Shown here: positions 1-5,099 of the stretch, piece after piece
Position numbering within the stretch: the first letter of the stretch is position 1
Layout of the letters: the number at the start of each line of letters is the position of its first letter
DNA from: Candidatus Omnitrophota bacterium
Lineage (GTDB): Bacteria > Omnitrophota > Gorgyraeia > JAFGHF01
Length of the DNA: 5,785 nucleotides
Assembly: GCA_018899075.1 (NCBI GenBank)
Contig: JAHIIS010000088.1
Location: 1 to 5,785, forward strand
Direction: 5' to 3'
Made by a program: the position numbers and the translations under genes
Notes under the pieces: generated by a model
What the model saw: only the letters and a program-made list of their open reading frames with translations
Databases searched by the model: none
Told to the model about the DNA's origin: nothing

Positions 1-422
1 AAAGCCATCCCCACCAGAAGCGAACCCAGCCAGCTTACGGGCTTGCTTCTAAGATGGACCTTTTTCTCATATTCCAAAAACTTTATTTTAAGCAAACCGC
101 TGAGGTGCAGCCCGAAAAGAATAATTATTATCCCGCCGGTTATCCTTATCAATCCCTTATGGGCAACAAAATACGAACCCAAAAGAGTAGCGGAGGCGCC
201 CAGAGCAACGAAAATTATGGAAAAACCTAAAATAAATAAAACCGCCTCGGTCAAAATTAATCTTCTTTTTGCAAAAGTCCTATCGGAAGAAGCCGTCAAC
301 TCCTCAAGATGCAAGCCGGTAATAAAACAGATATAACCGGGTATCAGGGGTAACACGCAGGGAGAAAAAAATGATAAGACCCCTGCGCCAAAGGCGATAA
401 AGACCTGCAAAATATCGGTCAT
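1..422 (-). CDS. ccdA: CcdA-type cytochrome c biogenesis / thiol-disulfide transport membrane protein, partial (3' end beyond window)
   Basis: This frame is open from an ATG at 422 to the window edge and gives 140 residues with no stop. Residues about 5-36 form a first membrane segment containing GVLSFFSPCVLPLIPGY, the hallmark of the CcdA/DsbD transmembrane family, with the redox cysteine at Cys22. Further hydrophobic segments lie at about 56-84 and 91-111. A basic and polar stretch follows, then the start of a fourth segment where the partner cysteine is expected, off the window. Family members carry reducing equivalents from cytoplasmic thioredoxin across the membrane to extracytoplasmic thiol proteins, for cytochrome c maturation or other disulfide reduction. 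The start follows the TAG of the upstream gene by one base. The ribosome site is weak (an AGAGA-like stretch), so expression probably relies on translational coupling. The family call is firm; the substrate is unknown. Confidence 0.9.
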   Translation of the reverse strand, partial: MTDILQVFIAFGAGVLSFFSPCVLPLIPGYICFITGLHLEELTASSDRTFAKRRLILTEAVLFILGFSIIFVALGASATLLGSYFVAHKGLIRITGGIIIILFGLHLSGLLKIKFLEYEKKVHLRSKPVSWLGSLLVGMA

Positions 423-423
423 T

Positions 424-1527
424 CTATAATTCTCTTGATAGCATTTCGATATCTACGTATTTCTCAATCAAATCCCTGATTATCCCGGTCTTCTGGGAAT
501 CCTCGGGCCTTATTTTCACTTTCAAATCATGAACCTGGGAAGCAACGCTATAGGTGTCGCCTCCCGCCAAGAGCAGGGGAATTTTTGCTCTTTCTACTAA
601 ATCTACAACGGTCTTGTGAGGCCTGATGCCCCCGCTTAAAACAATGCCCGCTATGCGCACGCCCTCCTTCGCCTTATCCATCTGAAAACCTACTACGGCC
701 AAAATCAAGTCTTCTCTGTCTCCGGGGGTGATAATCAAGCTCTTATCCGAGAAATAACTTAAGGCATCGTGCGGGGCCATTGCCCCTACCAGAATCTTAT
801 CCACGTTTGTTTCCAGGCCCCCTGCGCGACTTAGAAGTTTAAAATTCAGCTCTTCCAGCACCTGTCCGATAGTGGGCTCGGACAATAACTCTTTATAAGG
901 TATTACCCCCAGGACTTTCAGCCCCTTCTTTTTCAATCCCATACGGACTATTCTGTTGACCTGTTCATATTTTTCCGGCCTGACTTTATTGATTATTACC
1001 CCGGCTATCTGAACGCCCTCTTTCTCAAATAAGACTTTATTCAGCATTATTTCATCGATGGGCCTGCCGATGCCTCCGCTGGAAACTATTATTACCTTTG
1101 AACCGAGCATCTTAGCCACGGTGGCATTGGAAAGGTCAAACACAGAGCCGACGCCGGCGTGGCCTGTTCCCTCAATTACTACCAGGTCCTTGCCTTTGGC
1201 CACGGCCTTAAACGAGGTCTTAATCCGCTGTGACAATTCTTTTTTTCCACCCTCCAGGATATATCTTTTCGTAAAGCCCTTCTCGATAGCCACGGGGCTC
1301 ATATCCTTGATGGCGCATTCAATCCCGCAGGCCTTCTCTATCAACACAGAATCTTCATCGACCTTTTCGCCTTTCTCGATAAGATACCTCTGCCCTACCG
1401 GCTTGATAAAACCTATCTTTCCAAACCTTTCTTTAAAAGCGTAGATTAATCCCAGGCTAACTATTGTCTTGCCGTCGTTCTGGCCGGTTGCCGAGATAAA
1501 GATTCTGCGCACTTTTCTCTTCGGCAT
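424..1527 (-). CDS. BioD-like P-loop + DRTGG domain protein (phosphotransacetylase N-terminal-half homologue, no catalytic domain)
   Basis: The protein has 367 residues. The N-terminal part (about 7-215) is a dethiobiotin-synthetase-like P-loop domain: Walker A is ATGQNDGKT at 13-21, the VVIEGTGHAG region at 116-125 matches the second nucleotide-site segment, and AGVIINKV lies at 175-182. The C-terminal part (about 220-335) is a DRTGG domain, with VGAMAPHDALSYF at 247-259 and the TPGDREDLILA motif at 267-277. This is the arrangement and length of the regulatory N-terminal half of long bacterial phosphotransacetylases (E. coli Pta type), but the sequence stops before any phosphate acetyl/butyryl transferase domain. 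It therefore should not convert acetyl-CoA to acetyl phosphate by itself. A sensory or regulatory role in acetyl-CoA/acetate metabolism is inferred from the homology and from the Wood-Ljungdahl genes upstream. It is not biotin synthase machinery as far as context shows. ATG follows the TAG of the upstream gene directly; a GGGAG site lies 9 bases upstream. Confidence 0.88.
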   Translation of the reverse strand: MPKRKVRRIFISATGQNDGKTIVSLGLIYAFKERFGKIGFIKPVGQRYLIEKGEKVDEDSVLIEKACGIECAIKDMSPVAIEKGFTKRYILEGGKKELSQRIKTSFKAVAKGKDLVVIEGTGHAGVGSVFDLSNATVAKMLGSKVIIVSSGGIGRPIDEIMLNKVLFEKEGVQIAGVIINKVRPEKYEQVNRIVRMGLKKKGLKVLGVIPYKELLSEPTIGQVLEELNFKLLSRAGGLETNVDKILVGAMAPHDALSYFSDKSLIITPGDREDLILAVVGFQMDKAKEGVRIAGIVLSGGIRPHKTVVDLVERAKIPLLLAGGDTYSVASQVHDLKVKIRPEDSQKTGIIRDLIEKYVDIEMLSREL

Positions 1528-2820
1528 CTATTTCTTCTCCCACCTGAGTAACTCTATTACTTTGGCTAAGGTCGAGCCCCTATCGATTTCTTCTCTCAAT
1601 CTATTTTCCTGCTCTAAAACGCCCATTGCCCGGTTGGTAATCTCGGCGGCTTTATCTTTGGGAATACAGACTACCCCGTCGTCGTCGCCGACGAGCCAGT
1701 CACCGCTATATACCCTTAACCCCCCTACCATCACGGGAACGCCAATCTCGCCAAAACCCCTGGGCTCACCTGCGCAAGGGGTGATGAGCCTGGAAAATAC
1801 CGGAAACCGCAACTTACGTATTTCTGATGTGTCGCGCACGGCTCCGTCTATTACTACTCCGGCAATCTTTCGCTGGATGGCGCCGTGGGTAGTCAACTCT
1901 CCCCATACCGCCGGCCCCACGCCCCCGGCATCTATCACCAGGACCTGCCCGGGCAGGGCCTGGTCAACCGCCTCTACGGTCTTGGCCCAATCGCCGGGAT
2001 AGGTGCGCACGGTTAAAGCCGGGCCGGCCATCTTTAATCCCTGCGAGACCGGATATATCCCCTTCAAATCTCCGCTTCTATGCATCGCATCGGTCAGGTT
2101 AGCGGTGGAGACCTCTTTTAAGACTTTATAGACTTCCTCTATGGAGACCCTTTTAAACAGTTTGGTCTTAATCCCTTTTCCCGTTGCGATGGCTCTTTTT
2201 ATCTGGCGAGTTGCTTTGGCAGCGTCTTTGGACTTGGTTATCGCCCCGCCGACTATTACGATATGCGCTCCTGCTTTTACGGCGCGGGCAGCGGTCTCAG
2301 AATTTATCCCCCCTGCGCAGGCAACAGGGATATTTACGGCTCCTGCCACCTTGCGCAATCTGGAAAAGGGCTCTTTTCCCTGCATCTGCTCATCGATAGG
2401 GCAATGCACGCCGATATAATCAACGCCCAGCTTTTCTACAACTTTTGCCCGTTTCTCTATTTCTTTTTCTTTAATCTCTATCAAATCTGCTTCTATCTTT
2501 GCCCCATAATTTTTCCCTGCCTCAACACACTCCCGGATAGTGCTGTCAGAAGCCGCTGCCAATACCGAAATGATATCCGCGCCGGCTTTGGCCGCTGCCT
2601 CTGTCTCAATCCTTCCCACGTCCATAGTCTTCATATCCGCCACAATGGTTGCTTTGGGAAACTTCTTTCTCAACTCCCTGATTGCATCCAATCCTTCGCT
2701 TTTTATCAAAGGCGTTCCTGCCTCCAGCCAATCCACGCCGCCTTTGACTGCCTCCTCGGCTACCTTAAGCGCCCTGTTCAAATTCAAAAAGTCCAACGCC
2801 ACTTGTAATATCGGTTTCAT
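1528..2820 (-). CDS. Bifunctional 3-hexulose-6-phosphate synthase / RraA-family fusion protein
   Basis: A 430-residue two-domain protein. Residues 1-210 are a 3-hexulose-6-phosphate synthase of the OMP-decarboxylase superfamily: Asp10 in VALDFLN, Glu33 in WLEAGTP, the DMKTMD metal/phosphate motif at 62-67, GVHCP at 137-141, CAGGI at 168-172 and the VIVGGAI phosphate loop at 188-194. The enzyme joins formaldehyde to ribulose 5-phosphate, or runs backwards to make pentose phosphate. Residues about 225-425 are an RraA/HMG-aldolase-like domain, with GGVGPAVWGELTTHGA at 299-314, GVVIDGAVRD at 321-330 (the Arg-Asp pair used for substrate and metal in aldolase members) and GDWLVGDDDGVV at 373-384. 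The same fusion is annotated in methanogens as hexulose-6-phosphate synthase/ribonuclease regulator. The role of the RraA half there is unproven; aldolase or decarboxylase activity is as likely as RNase control. No phosphohexuloisomerase gene is visible here. ATG abuts the yjbQ stop; a GGGAG site (2826-2830) lies 5 bases upstream. Confidence 0.93.
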   Translation of the reverse strand: MKPILQVALDFLNLNRALKVAEEAVKGGVDWLEAGTPLIKSEGLDAIRELRKKFPKATIVADMKTMDVGRIETEAAAKAGADIISVLAAASDSTIRECVEAGKNYGAKIEADLIEIKEKEIEKRAKVVEKLGVDYIGVHCPIDEQMQGKEPFSRLRKVAGAVNIPVACAGGINSETAARAVKAGAHIVIVGGAITKSKDAAKATRQIKRAIATGKGIKTKLFKRVSIEEVYKVLKEVSTANLTDAMHRSGDLKGIYPVSQGLKMAGPALTVRTYPGDWAKTVEAVDQALPGQVLVIDAGGVGPAVWGELTTHGAIQRKIAGVVIDGAVRDTSEIRKLRFPVFSRLITPCAGEPRGFGEIGVPVMVGGLRVYSGDWLVGDDDGVVCIPKDKAAEITNRAMGVLEQENRLREEIDRGSTLAKVIELLRWEKK

Positions 2821-3240
2821 CTATTCTCCCATTATCTGCACAATTATTTCCCGGGAACGGGCGCGGTTATCAAAATCTATCAGCACAATTTGCTGCCAGG
2901 TGCCCAGATGCAATCTTTTATTAGAAAAGGGAACGCTCAAAGAAGGCCCTAACATTGCCGCCCGCACGTGAGAGAAGCCATTGCCGTCGTGCCATCTTAA
3001 GTTGTGGTGATATTCTCCCTGCCGGGGAGCGATTACCTCAAAGGCCTTCGGCAGGTCTTTAAGCAAGCCCGGCTCATACTCGATAGTAGTCAGGCCCGCT
3101 GTTGAGCCGGACACAAATATAGTTACTGCGCCATCTTTAACTTTGGACCCCTCAACGCAATCGCTCACTTTATCCGTAATATCGATTATATCCGTCTCGC
3201 CTTTTGAACTCAATTTAATCTTTTTCGTAACTACCGGCAT
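2821..3240 (-). CDS. yjbQ: YjbQ / UPF0047 (COG0432) family protein
   Basis: The protein has 139 residues, the usual length for this single-domain family. Diagnostic segments are STAGLTTIEYEPGL at 46-59, the histidine-rich EYHHNLRWHDGNGFSHVRA at 76-94 (His78, His79, His84, His91), the LGPSLSVPF stretch at 97-105 and the C-terminal LGTWQQIVLIDFDNRARSRE at 112-131. E. coli YjbQ has a weak reported thiamine-phosphate synthase activity, but the physiological role of the family is unsettled. Many members have a His-Thr-Ser/Thr motif in the first conserved strand; here the equivalent is SGST, which I associate with an archaeal-type or thermophile-type subgroup. The start is set by a good GAGGTGA site at 3247-3253. 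It is the first gene after the only sizeable gap, so it could head a separate transcription unit, although no promoter is evident. Its TAG stop directly abuts the next ATG. Confidence 0.92.
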   Translation of the reverse strand: MPVVTKKIKLSSKGETDIIDITDKVSDCVEGSKVKDGAVTIFVSGSTAGLTTIEYEPGLLKDLPKAFEVIAPRQGEYHHNLRWHDGNGFSHVRAAMLGPSLSVPFSNKRLHLGTWQQIVLIDFDNRARSREIIVQIMGE

Positions 3241-3246
3241 CTTCCG

Positions 3247-3253
3247 TCACCTC
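3247..3253 (-). promoter_or_regulatory. Ribosome binding site of yjbQ
   Basis: GAGGTGA, 6 bases before the ATG at 3240. It is among the best ribosome sites in the window and sits just after the repeat-bearing gap, so this gene can be initiated independently of acsE. Confidence 0.8.
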
Positions 3254-3262
3254 TATTATGGG

Positions 3263-3307
3263 GGGGCACTTCTCCGATTGAGTTTGGGGCACTTCTCCGA
3301 TTGAGTT
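3263..3307. repeat. Two identical 22-bp direct repeats, 23-bp period
   Basis: Copies lie at 3263-3284 and 3286-3307, separated by a single T. On the plus strand each reads GGGGCACTTCTCC followed by GATTGAGTT. Copy 1 is flanked by a longer G run (seven G at 3260-3266). The pair fills about half of the only non-coding gap in an otherwise closed gene train. The copies are perfect, which suggests recent origin or selection. No inverted partner or transposase is visible. Candidates are a remnant of a transposon end with multiple transposase-binding sites, or a dispersed genomic repeat, or an operator. In the transcript, the 3290-3315 region could fold into a modest stem (CUC/GAG core, 10-base loop, two wobble pairs) without a following U run. 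Confidence 0.85.
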
Positions 3308-3320
3308 GAGAAACGGTCCT

Positions 3321-3340
3321 ACTTTTTTCTACTTTTTTCT
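3321..3340 (-). repeat. 10-bp tandem duplication across the acsE stop codon
   Basis: ACTTTTTTCT occurs twice in a row on the plus strand. On the coding strand this is AGAAAAAAGT doubled. The copy at 3331-3340 encodes the final Arg-Lys-Lys and starts the TAG stop. With only one copy the gene would still end in the same Arg-Lys-Lys-stop, so the duplication does not alter the protein. Confidence 0.8.
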
Positions 3341-4123
3341 GTAGGCATCCAGATACGAAGCGCAGTAAATATGCTTGTTTAAAAGGAGTTCGGCGGTAAT
3401 CAAACCATCCATCAATTCCTTATCCAGGGGGTCCAGGATGGCCGCCTCCAGCCCGCAGGCCTGCGCCATAACTAAAAAGGTCCTGTTTATCAGGCTCTTT
3501 TTCTCTTTCTCTGTCCCTTGAGAGACATTGCTTAAGCCCACCACTGTCTTTGGCGGGGGGCCGGATAAAAGCCTGAATTCTCTTATTGACTCCAATACCT
3601 GCGTTGCCTGCGCCTGAGCTACATTAACCGGAAGGATTATCGGGTCAAGATAGAGGTCTGCTAAATTTAAACCGCCTTCCATGCAAGCGGTAACTATCTG
3701 GGCGGCAAATTCACTTCTCTGATTCTTGTCGCGCGGTATTCCCTTTTTATCCATAGTTAAACCAATTAAGCCTGCTCCATATTGTTTAGCCATAGGAATA
3801 AGCACATCTAATTTCTCTTTATCGGCGGTAGTCGAATTTATCATTGCTTTGGCTTTAGCTAACTTTAAACCTGCTTCGATAACCTGCGGCTTTGTGCTAT
3901 CCAGGGATAAAGGCACATCTTGCGCCTCCTGGATTGTCTCCACTAACCATTTCATCGCGCCGGCTGCATCCACCGCTGCCGGGCCTACGTTTATGTCAAG
4001 CATCCCGGCGCCTGCTGCGACCTGCTCCTTTGCCAAACGCTGGATAACGGCCTTATCTTTATCAGCAATCGCTTTACCTACATCCTTAAACATCCCGTTA
4101 ATCCGCTCGCCGATGACTAACAT
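3329..4123 (-). CDS. acsE: Methyltetrahydrofolate:corrinoid/iron-sulfur protein Co-methyltransferase (MeTr)
   Basis: This 264-residue, single-domain pterin-binding TIM barrel matches AcsE in length (about 262 in Moorella). It moves the methyl group of 5-methyl-tetrahydrofolate to the cob(I)amide of the corrinoid iron-sulfur protein, the last step of the methyl branch before acetyl-CoA assembly. The pterin-site residues known from the Moorella enzyme fall at the same numbers here: Asp75 in SLDSTKP, Asn96 in INSTTAD, Asp160 in YLDPI and Asn199 in GLSNVSQG. The N-terminal MLVIGERING and the MLDINVG strand at 41-47 are also typical. All key residues are present, so I expect an active enzyme. It starts 7 bases after the acsD stop, with an AAAGGA site (4134-4139) inside the end of acsD. 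The C-terminal RKK and TAG stop lie in a 10-bp tandem duplication. Confidence 0.97.
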   Translation of the reverse strand: MLVIGERINGMFKDVGKAIADKDKAVIQRLAKEQVAAGAGMLDINVGPAAVDAAGAMKWLVETIQEAQDVPLSLDSTKPQVIEAGLKLAKAKAMINSTTADKEKLDVLIPMAKQYGAGLIGLTMDKKGIPRDKNQRSEFAAQIVTACMEGGLNLADLYLDPIILPVNVAQAQATQVLESIREFRLLSGPPPKTVVGLSNVSQGTEKEKKSLINRTFLVMAQACGLEAAILDPLDKELMDGLITAELLLNKHIYCASYLDAYRKK

Positions 4124-4130
4124 CTTTTTC

Positions 4131-5099
4131 TTATCCTTTCTTCATTAAACTCTCGATAGTTCCTCTAATGATTTCGACTGCTTTAGGATGGCGCATAACT
4201 AAAATGTCTGCGCCGCAGAGAACGACAGAAACAGCCGTAGTTGCCTCCCAAACCGGCCCGCGCTGGGCTTGCGGCCCCCATTCGGGGTGTTCCGACGCAG
4301 AAGCCTTCGCCTCTTTTGCCCGCCAGGCCTCCTGGCCGACAAAGCAGATAAATGGCATTGATAACATTTTATCGCCTATTAAAGCCGCCAGGCGCGCCCG
4401 CTCCATAATCGAATAGGCATATTCCATCCCGTAACCCAAAGCGCCGATAGTAGGGTTAATCACTATTTTGTTCACATCAAAGCCCATATCCGAAATTAAT
4501 ATATTTACCTGCTTGGCAATATTGATATCGATGGGAGACTCACCGATTATATTGTGGCCGTCGGCAAGACAGGCCGCGGTAAGGGTCTTATAATTTTTCT
4601 CTGTGGCGTCGCCAAATAGACAGTTTTCGTCTTTGGCCGCTTCGCTGCATTTCGGAAGGACTAAATTATCCTTTTGGTCATCTCCGCAGCCTAAAACGAT
4701 TAAAGGAACTCCCACCGCCTCAAGGATAGACTTAACGCAGGCAGCCGCTTTATCAGCCGAGGCGTCGCCGAAATCAGGATGTATGCCCTGCAGTTTTAAG
4801 CACAGGAGTTTCGCCTTGTATTCATTGACGCACCTTTTTGCCCATTCAACGGGATTATTCAAGACATCTTTAAACGGTTCTTTTAATACCGCCGGCCAAT
4901 CTACGGGTTCAATATCCAATATCTCCATTGCGACCACAGGTTTATTGGGCATATCCCCTTCGCCAAACAAATAAGGTAAAGTGGACGCTCCGCCAACAGT
5001 AACTTTGGAAGTCCTCGTGCCTCCCTCCTCTTTTGTGGCGCCAATGGTTACAGTATTGATTGCGTTAGACCATTTTTCCTTTACTAATTCAACGCCCAC
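4131..5099 (-). CDS. acsD: Acetyl-CoA synthase corrinoid iron-sulfur protein, small (delta/beta) subunit
   Basis: A 322-residue TIM-barrel protein of the CdhD/AcsD family. With the large subunit AcsC it forms the corrinoid iron-sulfur protein that carries the methyl group from MeTr to the A-cluster of acetyl-CoA synthase. Recognisable stretches are the N-terminal TIGATKEEGGTRTSKVTVGG (18-37), LKLQGIHPD (101-109), VPLIVLGCGD (131-140), LTAACLADGHNIIGESPIDI (173-192), GALGYGMEYAYSIMERARLA (219-238), GDKMLSMPFICFVGQEAWRAKE (242-263) and ILVMRHP (299-305). The start is a GTG chosen because an AAGGAGG site lies 6 bases upstream and the N-terminus then fits the family. It overlaps the end of the upstream ATPase gene by 11 bases, implying translational coupling. 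The large-subunit gene acsC is not adjacent in this window. Confidence 0.97.
   Translation of the reverse strand: MGVELVKEKWSNAINTVTIGATKEEGGTRTSKVTVGGASTLPYLFGEGDMPNKPVVAMEILDIEPVDWPAVLKEPFKDVLNNPVEWAKRCVNEYKAKLLCLKLQGIHPDFGDASADKAAACVKSILEAVGVPLIVLGCGDDQKDNLVLPKCSEAAKDENCLFGDATEKNYKTLTAACLADGHNIIGESPIDINIAKQVNILISDMGFDVNKIVINPTIGALGYGMEYAYSIMERARLAALIGDKMLSMPFICFVGQEAWRAKEAKASASEHPEWGPQAQRGPVWEATTAVSVVLCGADILVMRHPKAVEIIRGTIESLMKKG

Noticed and set aside
43..336. Plus-strand open frame of 97 codons near the left edge.
   Set aside because: The opposite strand here encodes the diagnostic CcdA membrane sequence, which explains the open frame.
424..1527. Dethiobiotin synthetase (BioD) for biotin biosynthesis.
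   Set aside because: The protein carries a C-terminal DRTGG domain and matches the Pta N-terminal-half architecture and length. No other biotin genes are nearby.
1528..2190. Annotation of the C-terminal domain of the fusion as a menaquinone methyltransferase.
   Set aside because: That older name for RraA-like proteins is a known misannotation. The sequence has RraA/HMG-aldolase motifs and no SAM-binding motif.
1469..2971. Several plus-strand open frames of 90-180 codons, the longest at 2263-2808 and 1469-2002.
   Set aside because: They lie antisense to firmly identified genes, have low-complexity or unnatural composition, and resemble no protein family; they are shadows of the real minus-strand frames.
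3254..3284. CATAAT-like -10 element upstream of yjbQ.
   Set aside because: The sequence 17 bases further upstream does not resemble a -35 box, and transcription would begin inside the ribosome site. I do not support a promoter here.
3223..3331. Read-through of the acsE TAG stop: the frame stays open through the repeat region for about 40 codons, as if TAG encoded pyrrolysine.
   Set aside because: AcsE already has full family length at this TAG, the extension is repeat-derived and unlike any domain I recognise, and other TAG codons in the window sit exactly at normal gene ends followed by starts.
3319..3344. Possible terminator: T runs flanked by CTAC and GTAG.
   Set aside because: The T runs are on the plus strand, where no gene ends. 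On the transcribed minus strand they are A runs, and the 4-bp stem is too weak.
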